DNA from: GCA-002733465 sp039969155
GTDB lineage: Bacteria; Pseudomonadota; Gammaproteobacteria; Enterobacterales; Kangiellaceae
Direction: 5' to 3'
Length of the DNA: 64,000 bases
Assembly (NCBI GenBank): GCA_039969155.1
Contig: JBDVOJ010000095.1
Span: 1-64,000, forward strand
The number at the start of each line of letters is the position of its first letter. Positions within the stretch are counted from its first letter, which is position 1. A model generated the notes under the pieces. The model saw only the letters and a program-made list of their open reading frames with translations, searched no databases and was not told the DNA's origin. Below, piece by piece: positions 35,748-44,690 of this stretch. The translations under genes were made by a program, and so were the position numbers.

Positions 35748-36517
35748 GATTTTTGGTTTATCACCTTAAGCATTGCTTTAAATGCTTTGGGGTTGGCGGC
35801 TAAGATTGAGCCTTGTTTTTCAAAATTAGGATTGCCTTGCATATCTGCGACCATTCCACCTGATTCTTCAACCAGTAAAGCGCCCGCAGCTGTATCCCAT
35901 GGACTTAAACCGAATTCCCAGAAGCCGTCAAACCTGCCTGCCGCAACATAGGCTAAATCAAGTGCGGCTGAGCCCGCGCGTCTCATATCAGAGCAGTGTG
36001 GGAATAACTTAGCGAAAACCTCGAGATATTCAGCAAGTTTTTCGTCGTTTCTAAAAGGAAATCCGGTAGCTAATAAACTGTGTTCTAAGCCTTTGGTATT
36101 ACTTACACGCATCTTCTTGTTATCAAATTGAGCACCACGACCTTTCACCGCGGTAAACAGTTCTTCTTTATTGGGGTCATAGACTACGCCTATTTGGGTT
36201 CTTCCTTTGTGTTTACAAGCAATGGAAATTGCCCAGTGAGGGATCTTGCGGATGAAGTTGGTTGTTCCATCAATCGGGTCTATAACCCACTGAAACTCGC
36301 TTTCGCCTGTTTCACCGCTTTCTTCACCAAGAAAACTATGTTCAGGGTATGCGCTTGATATGGTTTCGATAATCAACTGTTCTGCCGCTTTATCGACGTT
36401 GGTGACGTAGTCATGTGTTGATTTGCTTTCAACAGCGCTAATGTGGTTGGCTTCTCTGATAATAAAGTCGCCTGCTTTTCGAGCTGCTCGAACAGCGATA
36501 GTTAATAGTGCTTGCAT
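35744..36517 (-). CDS. suhB: Inositol-1-monophosphatase family protein SuhB
   Basis: A 257-residue Mg-dependent phosphatase that also takes part in rRNA antitermination in E. coli. Metal-site motifs are GEESGE near residue 66, DPIDGTTNF near 80-88, and SPWDTAAGALLVEESGG near 210. The ATG at 36515-36517 gives MQALLTIAVRAARKAG, aligning with E. coli SuhB; a TTG 18 bp upstream is less likely, as it lies inside the GAGG ribosome-binding region. Confidence 0.93.
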   Translation of the reverse strand: MQALLTIAVRAARKAGDFIIREANHISAVESKSTHDYVTNVDKAAEQLIIETISSAYPEHSFLGEESGETGESEFQWVIDPIDGTTNFIRKIPHWAISIACKHKGRTQIGVVYDPNKEELFTAVKGRGAQFDNKKMRVSNTKGLEHSLLATGFPFRNDEKLAEYLEVFAKLFPHCSDMRRAGSAALDLAYVAAGRFDGFWEFGLSPWDTAAGALLVEESGGMVADMQGNPNFEKQGSILAANPKAFKAMLKVINQKS

Positions 36518-36904
36518 GATTAATAAATACCTCAATATTCTTATTCGAAATCGGCTTCAAATAAAATACGTCATACATGAATGAATGGTTTCATCCACAG
36601 ATTGAATTATCGAATTGTTTAATAGCGAGTTAGCGCGCTTAATGGCTAAATTAAACTTAGCATTTTGGTAAAGGGCTAACGGGGCGCAAGTATACCTGAA
36701 AACTATGCAGAGTAAAGCCTATTCAGGTCTGCAGAAGACTGTGTATTAACCGCGAATAGAGGGAGTTGAGATAATGCCATGCTGTGTTTTACATGTGAAT
36801 TAGTTTGTTTGACCTAGGTCAAACGGATCGATTTGAGAGGTTACATCATTCTAAGGTTCAGTTAACATAGCAGCTGTCAATTCATCACACCAAAAGGTTT
36901 AATT
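36518..36904. other. Divergent intergenic region, suhB / moaB
   Basis: A 387-bp gap without a visible gene. It contains the FNR-like palindrome at 36809-36822 and AAAAGG just before the moaB GTG. No other structure is convincing. Confidence 0.6.
36809..36822. promoter_or_regulatory. FNR/Anr-like palindrome upstream of moaB
   Basis: TTGACCTAGGTCAA is a perfect palindrome. It fits the FNR pattern at 8 of 10 defined positions, with TTGAC replacing TTGAT on both sides. It is 82 bp upstream of the moaB start and about 290 bp from divergent suhB. Confidence 0.5.
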
Positions 36905-37405
36905 GTGGAACATTTAAACATTGCATTACTCACCGTTTCTGATACAAGAAATTTTGATACGGACAAATCTGGTGATTACCTTGCTCAACAGATCACACAA
37001 GCATCACACCAGTTAAACGCTCGTGAGATTGTTATCGATGATATATACAAGATTAGAGCGGTACTTTCTAAATGGATCGCCGATGACGATATTAAAGTTG
37101 TCATCATTACCGGCGGGACTGGCTTTTATGGGCGTGACTCAACGCCTGAGGCGGTGGAGCCGCTGCTTGACAAGGTCATGCCAGGTTTTGGAGAGTTGTT
37201 TCGTATGGTTTCATTTGAGGAAATAGGTAGCTCGACCATTCAAAGTAGAGCGCTAGGCGGCTTAGCTAACAATACTGCTATTTTCTGCCTTCCAGGTTCA
37301 ACGGGAGCCTGTAAAACAGCATGGACAAAGATTATTAAAGAGCAGCTAACACTGAGTTTTAAACCATGTAACTTTGTGAAACTCCTGAACACAGGTATTC
37401 ATTAG
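36905..37405 (+). CDS. moaB: Molybdenum cofactor biosynthesis protein MoaB
   Basis: A 166-residue MoaB/MogA-fold protein, linked to the molybdopterin adenylylation step. Motifs are LLTVSDTRNFDTDKSG at the N-terminus, IITGGTGFYGRDSTPEA near 70-86, and FCLPGSTGACKTAW near 130-143. The start is a GTG with AAAAGG 7 bases upstream. No other molybdopterin gene is adjacent. An FNR-like box upstream suggests oxygen control, sensible for molybdoenzymes. Confidence 0.92.
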   Translation: MEHLNIALLTVSDTRNFDTDKSGDYLAQQITQASHQLNAREIVIDDIYKIRAVLSKWIADDDIKVVIITGGTGFYGRDSTPEAVEPLLDKVMPGFGELFRMVSFEEIGSSTIQSRALGGLANNTAIFCLPGSTGACKTAWTKIIKEQLTLSFKPCNFVKLLNTGIH

Positions 37406-37463
37406 TCGATTAGGTAGTATTGGTCGCTAACAACAATAATAAACGCTATATAAGGAAGCAATC

Positions 37464-39260
37464 ATGAAACACTTTGAGGTAAAGCTTTACAATTGCATTA
37501 ACCAAGCCATGCGGTTAGTCGCGATAGCTAGTTTGCTGTTTAGCGTTAATTTAGCCGCTGACTCTGATAGTTCAAATCAGCTTCACCAACTTTTTGAACA
37601 AGAATGGCAAGCCCGGATGGAGCGATTTCCAGAATTTGCGCAAAGAATGGGAGATAACAGTCGGGCTGATCAATTGACCGATGTCTCGGAGCAAGCCCAA
37701 CAACGCTGGCTAGCTCAAACCCGGCAATTTATTAAGCAGCTAGAGCAAATATCCTTCGAACAGTTGCCACAAGAAGAACGAATAAACTATAAGATTTTCA
37801 AACAGCAATTAGTGAATAGAGAGTCTTCGCTAGCGTACAAAGACTATCAAATACCGTTTTTAGCCGACTCGGGATTCCATACGAGTATTGCTCGGTTACC
37901 CGTAAATACCACTTTTAATGCTATCAAGGACTACGAAAACTATTTGAATCGATTAACCAAGGTCCCAGACCATTTTGCACAGCAAATTGACAATATGAAT
38001 GCTGGACTTAAACGTGGGTTTTCGATGCCTGCAATAGTGATGGTCGGCTTTTCTGATGTTCTTCATAAACATGCAACTAGCCAGTTCGAAGCCAGTGTTT
38101 TCTATCAGCCTTTTGAATCGATGCCGGAATATATTCCCGCTCCTGAACAAAAACGGCTGAAAGATAAAGCCAAACAAGTGATTAAAAAACGAGTTATTCG
38201 AGCTTATAAGGAGCTGGCCAGTTATTTTGATGAAATTTACCTACCTAATACCAAGAAAAGTTTAGGTGCATCGGAATTCCCCGACGGTAAGAGATATTAT
38301 CAGCAAAAAATTTCAGAATTTACCACTGGAAATATGACGGCAAAACAAATTCATCAAATCGGTTTAGCTGAAGTAAAACGTATCCGAAATGAAATGGACG
38401 AAGTTATTCAAAAATTAAAGTTTAGTGGAAGTTTTAAGGAATTCCTTAAATATTTAAGAACTTCGCCGCAATTCTACGCGGAAACTCCAGAAGAATTGCT
38501 GAGAGAAGCGGCCTACATCGCCAAGAAAATGGATGGACAGCTACCGAAGTTCTTCACCAAACTACCGAGGCAACCCTATGCCGTTGAACCCGTGCCAGAT
38601 TCCATTGCACCCAAATACACTACTGGTCGTTACGTTTCGGCACCTTTAGACAGTACTCGACCTGGTACTTATTGGGTGAACACTTATGCACTAGACAAAC
38701 GTCCGCTTTATGTTTTGGAAAGTCTAACTTTGCATGAGGCGGTACCTGGCCACCATCTACAAAACGCTCTAAACCAAGAGCTTGAATCGCTACCTAACTT
38801 TAGGCGTTACTCATATCTATCGGCTTTTGGTGAAGGCTGGGCGTTATACTGTGAGAAACTAGGAATTGAAGCTGGGTTCTATCAAGATGGTTACAGTGAT
38901 TTCGGTCGTTTATCCTATGAAATGTGGCGAGCTGCGCGTTTGGTAATTGACACCGGTATTCATGCATTTGGTTGGACTAGGGAACAAGCCATAGAGCTTC
39001 TTGAGCAAAATTCGGGTTTGTCTAAACACAACATTCGTACCGAGGTTGACCGTTATATAAGCTGGCCGGGTCAAGCTCTTAGCTACAAGATTGGAGAATT
39101 GAAAATTTTGGAATTACGCAAAAGAGCGGAAGAAACACTTGCCGAAAAATTTGATATTCGACGTTTTCATGATGCAATTTTAGCGAATGGATCTATTCCG
39201 TTGGATGTTCTAGAAGGTCAAATCGATTTATTCATAAAAGAAGAGTCTGCAAGAAACTAG
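37464..39260 (+). CDS. DUF885 family metallopeptidase-like protein
   Basis: A 598-residue exported protein (signal segment about residues 16-32). The family zinc motif LHEAVPGHHLQ lies near residue 425, with a downstream EGWALYCEKLG giving the third ligand. This layout places it near M32/gluzincin peptidases. AAGGAAG precedes the ATG. The gene is single and ends at a shared terminator. Its substrate is unknown; family members are often annotated only by domain. Confidence 0.85.
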   Translation: MKHFEVKLYNCINQAMRLVAIASLLFSVNLAADSDSSNQLHQLFEQEWQARMERFPEFAQRMGDNSRADQLTDVSEQAQQRWLAQTRQFIKQLEQISFEQLPQEERINYKIFKQQLVNRESSLAYKDYQIPFLADSGFHTSIARLPVNTTFNAIKDYENYLNRLTKVPDHFAQQIDNMNAGLKRGFSMPAIVMVGFSDVLHKHATSQFEASVFYQPFESMPEYIPAPEQKRLKDKAKQVIKKRVIRAYKELASYFDEIYLPNTKKSLGASEFPDGKRYYQQKISEFTTGNMTAKQIHQIGLAEVKRIRNEMDEVIQKLKFSGSFKEFLKYLRTSPQFYAETPEELLREAAYIAKKMDGQLPKFFTKLPRQPYAVEPVPDSIAPKYTTGRYVSAPLDSTRPGTYWVNTYALDKRPLYVLESLTLHEAVPGHHLQNALNQELESLPNFRRYSYLSAFGEGWALYCEKLGIEAGFYQDGYSDFGRLSYEMWRAARLVIDTGIHAFGWTREQAIELLEQNSGLSKHNIRTEVDRYISWPGQALSYKIGELKILELRKRAEETLAEKFDIRRFHDAILANGSIPLDVLEGQIDLFIKEESARN

Positions 39261-39295
39261 TATTAGTTTCGATTTTAGCTATGATCTTGAATCAA

Positions 39296-39327
39296 AAAAA
39301 AAAGGGCTGTTTAAATAGCCCTTTTTT
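39296..39327. terminator. Bidirectional terminator between DUF885 and HD-GYP genes
   Basis: Stem AAAGGGCT/AGCCCTTT (39301-39308 with 39316-39323), with an A-run on the left and a T-run on the right. Works in both directions for the convergent genes. Confidence 0.85.
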
Positions 39328-39346
39328 GATTATCTTAGGATATCGA

Positions 39347-40648
39347 TTATGAAACGTTTAAGAAAGACAACCACTTGTTACTAAATAGCTTTTCATGAAG
39401 TTCTCTAGAATCAAGTTCTAAGGAAGTGCTTTTGAGGCTTCGTTCTATTTGTAGTGGCATTCCAAATCTGTCAGTTGGGCTATCTGTCAAGTTGATGACT
39501 TGTGGTTTCTCGAGTTTCACATCCATACCGTCTTTAACCAAAACTATCTTGGGGCGAAGGCGAGAGTTTTCTGGTTGCTCAAGTACAACGCCCACAGAAT
39601 TGTTAGTTAGCTTAACCAGACTTCCGGTTGGGTAAATGCCAATTGCTTGGATAAACGCTTCTACCATTTCAGGTTGAAATAAATTGCCACGCTCATTGTA
39701 TAAATTTGAAATTGCTTCAACCGGCGTTAGAGCTTCTTTGCCCGGAAGCGGATTGATTAGTTCTTCGTAGTAATTGGCCATACCAACCACTCTTGCTAAG
39801 AACGGGATCCGGTTCCCAACAAGGTTTCTTGGGTATCCGCTACCATTGTTACGCTCACAGTAACTAGACAGTATGTAATTTACCTGATGGCTAGAAGAAA
39901 ACATTTTTTCAGTTTCCTCTAGGGTCAAATTAACGTGGCTTTTATATAAAGTTTCTTCTTCAGGAGTCAGGTTTCCAAAGAGAATTTCTTTTGGTAGCTT
40001 GCATTTTCCTATTGGAGCCAATAGAAGGGCGGTTCCAATATCTCGTAAGTCGTGTTTCGAAAGGCCTAAATGGCGTCCGAATATAATTCCCCATATGGCA
40101 GATCGAACAGCTTGTTCATGCAATGCTTTGTTCTCTGCGCTGATACGGCATAACCAGGCTAAGCCATCTGGATTTCTAACGACGCTCTTAACCATTTCAG
40201 TTGAAGCGCTTCTGATTTGAGCGATATTAATAAAACCATTTTGCATCATATCGCGGAATATCGTTGCCATTTCACCATTGATTTGGTCAAATATTTGGCC
40301 TGCTTTACTCACTTCTTTGCGCATTTTTGTGGTTACAGCATAATGTTCCACAGCTGGCTTGAATCGTGCCTTTTCTGACATGAGACGCTTAGTCTTAGTG
40401 TCATAAACTGTTTTGTCACTGGTTGAAATCGGCTTAAGCGTCAGACTAGACTTAACGTCTACTTTGCTTAAAAAGCGGTCAACAAATACCTTGTTGCAGT
40501 AGAGCGCCAGTTGGTCGAGCTGCTCCTGCTTGCTGATATGAAAGCCTTGGATAGGAAAAGGGGTCTGAACCCATGGCACATCTAAACGTGACACATACAT
40601 GCCTATTTGTAGGCTGTGTACTGGTATTTCCTGTGTTGAAAGATGCAT
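39347..40648 (-). CDS. DUF3391/HD-GYP domain protein with degenerate active site
   Basis: A 433-residue protein. An N-terminal DUF3391 (IPVHSLQIGMYVSRLD) leads to an HD-GYP domain (residues about 150-330), normally a cyclic-di-GMP phosphodiesterase. The family HD pair is replaced by AP in LLLAPIGK. The HHE-x-x-DG-x-GYP region reads CERNNGSGYP, so the metal-binding His and Asp are lost while GYP remains. It is probably a non-catalytic c-di-GMP sensor or scaffold. The ATG at 40646-40648 has GAGG upstream; the longer frame begins with TTG inside that site. Confidence 0.82.
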   Translation of the reverse strand: MHLSTQEIPVHSLQIGMYVSRLDVPWVQTPFPIQGFHISKQEQLDQLALYCNKVFVDRFLSKVDVKSSLTLKPISTSDKTVYDTKTKRLMSEKARFKPAVEHYAVTTKMRKEVSKAGQIFDQINGEMATIFRDMMQNGFINIAQIRSASTEMVKSVVRNPDGLAWLCRISAENKALHEQAVRSAIWGIIFGRHLGLSKHDLRDIGTALLLAPIGKCKLPKEILFGNLTPEEETLYKSHVNLTLEETEKMFSSSHQVNYILSSYCERNNGSGYPRNLVGNRIPFLARVVGMANYYEELINPLPGKEALTPVEAISNLYNERGNLFQPEMVEAFIQAIGIYPTGSLVKLTNNSVGVVLEQPENSRLRPKIVLVKDGMDVKLEKPQVINLTDSPTDRFGMPLQIERSLKSTSLELDSRELHEKLFSNKWLSFLNVS

Positions 40649-40999
40649 TTTCGGGTACCTCAAATTACTAAATTAATCCCGGTGAAATAGATAGAGCGTT
40701 CCTTTCCTTAGATCTTAGAATATCCTAACTAAGCAAGAAACATAGGAACCGGTTCACATTATTCCGCTAAATTGATTAAAAATGCAGCAAATTGTCTGAA
40801 TTGCGCGACGTATCTCAGTTTGAGCTGGCCGCTAATTCTATACTTAAAACCGATTCTATTCTTCATATGGGTTCTACCCTTGCTACTAGTATATTAGCTC
40901 AATCTTGACCAGACGCATCTTTTTTGCTTCCTCTTTGGCGCAGTTACCGACAGGCGGCGATATTTTTAAGGTAATAAGCGGTATTTTTGAGGCATAGTC
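40649..40999. other. Intergenic region, HD-GYP / cmoB
   Basis: A 351-bp gap with no convincing gene, repeat or terminator. It must contain the HD-GYP gene promoter at its left end, but no hexamers stand out. Confidence 0.5.
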
Positions 41000-41974
41000 T
41001 TATTTATTGGCTAACAGAGTGGCACGTTTGGGGGCCGGGTAACCTTCAATGGTTTTGTTATTGTCCGCCGGATCAAGATAATTGGCCAAAGAATGGAATG
41101 TCATCCAATCGGTGGCTCGTTGTTCCTTTGTTGATGTTTGGTTGACCTCTATCGTTCGAATATTTCTAAAACCACATTTTGCCAACCATAATTCTAAGGC
41201 GTCGGTAGAGGGTAGAAACCACACATTGCGCATCTGAGCATATCTGCCGGAGGGAACTAATACCGCGCTTTGATCGCCATCGACGATCAGTGTTTCAAGC
41301 ACTAACTCCCCCCCTTTGCGTAAAAGACCATGCAATTTCTGAATCAAATGAATCGGTGATTTTTGATGATAAAGGACTCCCATACAAAACACTGTATCGA
41401 AGCTATTTTCGCCCATAGAGTCAGGCATATCTTCGATACCAAGGGGAAGTAGGTGAGTGTTGGGCTGCTGTAAATAATGTTGAATCACGCTAAATTGGGC
41501 TAAGAATTTTTGCGAAGGATCAATCCCTAAAACAAATCGAGCATTTTCGCCGGCCATTCTTAAGCAGTGATAGCCATTGCCACAGCCAACATCCAACACT
41601 GTTCGTTGGCTCAGATCAGCAAGATGGGGTTTTATCCTATCCCATTTCCAGTCGGATCGCCATTCGGTATTTAAATCGATATCAAAAAGTTGAAACGGAC
41701 CTTTGCGCCAAGGATGCAGTTGCATAAGCTTTTGTTTTAAATCGAAAATTTCAGCTTGTTCTAGTGTGTCGTTGGTTTTGATCGTAACTGAATGAGATAG
41801 CTCTGTTTCGGAGGTTTTTATTGCCGGTAAGCTCGCGACAAGTTGGTTCCACTGATCTAGTTCTCCGTGGGTATATTGCTGATAGCGAGAATCAACCGCT
41901 TTGACCAAATAATCGTGCCATGACGCGACGTTACTGTTACTGATTGTTTCTTTAAACGTAGAAAAATTTATCAT
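41000..41974 (-). CDS. cmoB: tRNA U34 carboxymethyltransferase CmoB
   Basis: A 324-residue enzyme that transfers the carboxymethyl group of carboxy-SAM to 5-hydroxyuridine at the tRNA wobble base. The SAM-fold motif is VLDVGCGNGYHCLRMAG near residue 125, preceded by LQ-type WRKGPFQLFDIDLNTEWRSDWKW in shortened form. GVLYHQKSPIHL near 200 is also family-typical. The ATG at 41972-41974 gives MINFSTFKETI, matching family N-termini; the longer frame begins with TTG. It follows cmoA by 55 bp. Confidence 0.94.
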   Translation of the reverse strand: MINFSTFKETISNSNVASWHDYLVKAVDSRYQQYTHGELDQWNQLVASLPAIKTSETELSHSVTIKTNDTLEQAEIFDLKQKLMQLHPWRKGPFQLFDIDLNTEWRSDWKWDRIKPHLADLSQRTVLDVGCGNGYHCLRMAGENARFVLGIDPSQKFLAQFSVIQHYLQQPNTHLLPLGIEDMPDSMGENSFDTVFCMGVLYHQKSPIHLIQKLHGLLRKGGELVLETLIVDGDQSAVLVPSGRYAQMRNVWFLPSTDALELWLAKCGFRNIRTIEVNQTSTKEQRATDWMTFHSLANYLDPADNNKTIEGYPAPKRATLLANK

Positions 41975-42029
41975 ATTTAACAAAAGGTTCGGTGGGCTCT
42001 ACAGGCAAAAAGTTTTGCGAGAATACTGC

Positions 42030-42764
42030 TTATTTGGGTTTAAATGCAATGAAAGAAGCAAAGTTAAGTTGTTGGTTCCAACAATTGACTTTTTCAAAGC
42101 CGCTCGACTGTAATCGTTCAATATGCTTAGCCATTGTTTCAGGGACTAATACATTTTCTAAGGCGTTTCGCTTCTGACTAATCTCTAAATCGCTATAGCC
42201 GTTCTCTCGCTTAAATTGGTGGTGTAAATCTATCATTAGTTGATTAATAAATGGGTCTTCAAAGTGTAGTTTTTCAGATATTACTAGAATTCCACCAGGT
42301 AACATGCCTTGATAAACTCTACTTAGCAAAAGTTCTCTTTGTTCTAAGGAAATGAACTGCAAAGTGTAATTTAACACGACCATACTAGCGTTCTGGTAAC
42401 TGTGTTTCAAAATATCTCCAGTAACTAGTTTTATCGGGGTCGAATGCTTGTAACTATCAATATTATTCTGGCACCGCTCTATCATGGCCGTTGAATTATC
42501 AATTCCTATTATTTCAACATTGGGCTGAGTGTTACCGCAGCTCATGGCTAGACAAACTGCGCCCAATGAGCAACCTAAGTCATAGCAATTAGATTTTGGT
42601 TGCACATATTTAGATGCGAGCAGCTGAATATTATGCATTACATCGCTATAGCCTGGCACTGATCTTTGAATCATGTCAGGAAATACTGAAGCCACTCGTT
42701 TGTCAAACTTAAATGGCGTATGGCCTGTCGGCTGAGCATAAATATTGTCATTTGAATTACTCAT
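42030..42764 (-). CDS. cmoA: Carboxy-S-adenosyl-L-methionine synthase CmoA
   Basis: A 244-residue enzyme making carboxy-SAM from SAM and prephenate for CmoB. The nucleotide loop is YDLGCSLGAVCLAMS near residue 60. RSVPGYSDVMHNI near 33-45 is the family signature. It lies directly upstream of cmoB in the same operon, and pepE precedes it by 9 bp. Confidence 0.94.
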   Translation of the reverse strand: MSNSNDNIYAQPTGHTPFKFDKRVASVFPDMIQRSVPGYSDVMHNIQLLASKYVQPKSNCYDLGCSLGAVCLAMSCGNTQPNVEIIGIDNSTAMIERCQNNIDSYKHSTPIKLVTGDILKHSYQNASMVVLNYTLQFISLEQRELLLSRVYQGMLPGGILVISEKLHFEDPFINQLMIDLHHQFKRENGYSDLEISQKRNALENVLVPETMAKHIERLQSSGFEKVNCWNQQLNFASFIAFKPK

Positions 42765-42773
42765 TGAGTCTGC

Positions 42774-43499
42774 TCATGGTTTACTAATGATTTGAACCAG
42801 TTGTTCACTATTTCTGAAGGCTTGCTTCCCGTTTCTATTAAAAACAAAACCGTCTGTTTGTCCAATGTATTTTATCGATTGGTTTTCAATACTCAACGCG
42901 GTGCCCTCGGGGATCCCTATTACTTGAGAATGAGGGTTTAAAAGCAAAAACTCTTCGATTCTCTGCTGTCGAGTTTCGCCATTGTGTCCAGGTGGGTTGC
43001 CATCAATATAATGTGGGTTGAGTTGCCATGGTATTAAGTTTAGAGCGTCGAACGACGGTGGCTCGATAATTGGCATGTCGTTAGTCGTTCTTATAGTTGG
43101 GCCCGCTATATTGGAGCCCGCACTCCAGCCGATATAGGGAGTACCATTTTCTAGCTTTTTAATCAGTGGCTGTATTAGGTTTTCTTGATAAAGAGAATTT
43201 AGTAGCGCAAAGGTATTTCCGCCGCCTGTAATGATGAACGCTGCGTCTTTAATTGCGGCCAATTTATCTTTAATTCCATGAATTGAGCGAATTTCTAAAT
43301 CAATGTTGTTAAATGCCTGTTGAACTTTTTCTTCATATTGTTCAAAGCCTAGTGATATGCCCGCATAAGGGATAAATACGAGAGGGCCGTCTATTTGGCG
43401 ATTTCTATCAACAAATGATTGAATATCAGGCAAAGCATGTTCAAGATAATCGGTATGACCGACTCGAGAGCTGCTAAATAGCAGAAGGTTTTTTGGCAT
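42774..43499 (-). CDS. pepE: Dipeptidase E (peptidase S51)
   Basis: A 241-residue cytoplasmic serine peptidase that cleaves Asp-X dipeptides. The nucleophile is Ser126 in GWSAGSNIAGP; FIITGGGNTFALLN precedes it near 88-101, and IGIPEGTALSIE is near 195. It is co-directional with cmoA (9 bp), so may be co-transcribed with the tRNA-modification genes. Confidence 0.9.
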   Translation of the reverse strand: MPKNLLLFSSSRVGHTDYLEHALPDIQSFVDRNRQIDGPLVFIPYAGISLGFEQYEEKVQQAFNNIDLEIRSIHGIKDKLAAIKDAAFIITGGGNTFALLNSLYQENLIQPLIKKLENGTPYIGWSAGSNIAGPTIRTTNDMPIIEPPSFDALNLIPWQLNPHYIDGNPPGHNGETRQQRIEEFLLLNPHSQVIGIPEGTALSIENQSIKYIGQTDGFVFNRNGKQAFRNSEQLVQIISKP

Positions 43500-43588
43500 T
43501 ATATTGGAAAATCTATATAGTCCGAGTAGCCGCGTATTTTAACGTTAAAGCTGTTAACTGCAAACAATTATAATAGCGGCTCTTTTTA

Positions 43589-44245
43589 TTAGCTTTCCCA
43601 GTTTTGAAGTCCTCGAAGCGTGTTTTCAATGCTATCTTCAATAAGCTTCTCTTTATTGACCCAAGCAATGCTAGGTAGACTATAAAATGAGCCATATACC
43701 CCATAGGTGGCAGAGGTGATAAGTTGAGAGACATACAAAACGTTGTCTTCTTTGAAGGTACCATTGGCCATGCAACGAGTGACTGCTTTGGTCATGGTTT
43801 CGACATATTCTTTGGTGCCCGGAGTATTATAGACGTCAAAATTGTCATCCAATGGCGCTTTGAAATCTTGAGTTTCTATTAAAAGTTGGTAGTTCTTAGG
43901 ATGATCTAACCAGTAATGTACAGTGGCAGTCATTAGATGGCGAATAACATTAATGGGATCGCCACTAATAAGTTCATCGCTCGGCTTGCTCTTTTCCCAC
44001 ATGTCTTGGGATATATCCACCCAAAAATGTTTGAGGATTTCCTTTTTATTCTTGAAATAATAGTAAATTTTGGTTGGAGCAAAGCCCGCTTGGGCTGCTA
44101 TTTTGCGCATACTTGCGTTTTCGTAGCCGTCATTGATGAACAGCTCTCGAGCAATATTAATGATACTTTCTCTAATCTCATCTTTTTGTTGATTAGATAG
44201 TGAAGGGCGGCCAGGTTTTCTTTTTAGTGTTGTCATTTTTATCAT
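43589..44245 (-). CDS. TetR/AcrR family transcriptional regulator
   Basis: A 218-residue regulator with an N-terminal helix-turn-helix (ELFINDGYENASMRKIAAQAGFAPTKIYYYFKNKKEIL). The ligand-binding part is unlike families I know. The start may instead be the ATG three codons in (44236), giving MTTLKRKPGRPS. It lies 89 bp before pepE; no obvious target gene is adjacent, and the divergent neighbour is a diguanylate cyclase. Confidence 0.85.
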   Translation of the reverse strand: MIKMTTLKRKPGRPSLSNQQKDEIRESIINIARELFINDGYENASMRKIAAQAGFAPTKIYYYFKNKKEILKHFWVDISQDMWEKSKPSDELISGDPINVIRHLMTATVHYWLDHPKNYQLLIETQDFKAPLDDNFDVYNTPGTKEYVETMTKAVTRCMANGTFKEDNVLYVSQLITSATYGVYGSFYSLPSIAWVNKEKLIEDSIENTLRGLQNWES

Positions 44246-44690
44246 TTACCTAGTGATGGTCCGTTACTACAAAATCAGCCAATACTCACTTTAGCTGCTT
44301 AATTTGGGCTCAGCATTATAGAGCAATGAAATTAGCAAAACATTGGTGATATTTCACAAGTTAACATTTTTTCCGCTATTTGGTTGACAATAAACGGTTT
44401 GCTTGGCAATAAATCGCAAAACAGCGATAAATCATATCAACAAATTCCTTGCAATACTTGTGGATTGCGGTTAATTTAGAGAGATATGTAGTGCACTCAC
44501 TACAGCAAATGGACTATTCGTAGTTTTACGAAATTTTGATCTAAGAGGCGCTAAAAAGCCTGTAATTTCAAAAGCTTGTATTGAATAGATATCTTAGTTG
44601 CAGTCACAATTCGTAAGCAGATAGTAAAGCTTTGAATGAACTAAGGTATTGATCTATACCGGAAACGGTGAGAAGTATAGGGGTAGTAGG
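44246..44690. other. Intergenic region, tetR / diguanylate cyclase
   Basis: A 445-bp AT-rich divergent gap. I see no gene and no clear TetR operator. The frame of the downstream gene extends to a TTG at 44649, but a good ribosome-binding site lies just before the ATG at 44691. Confidence 0.55.
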
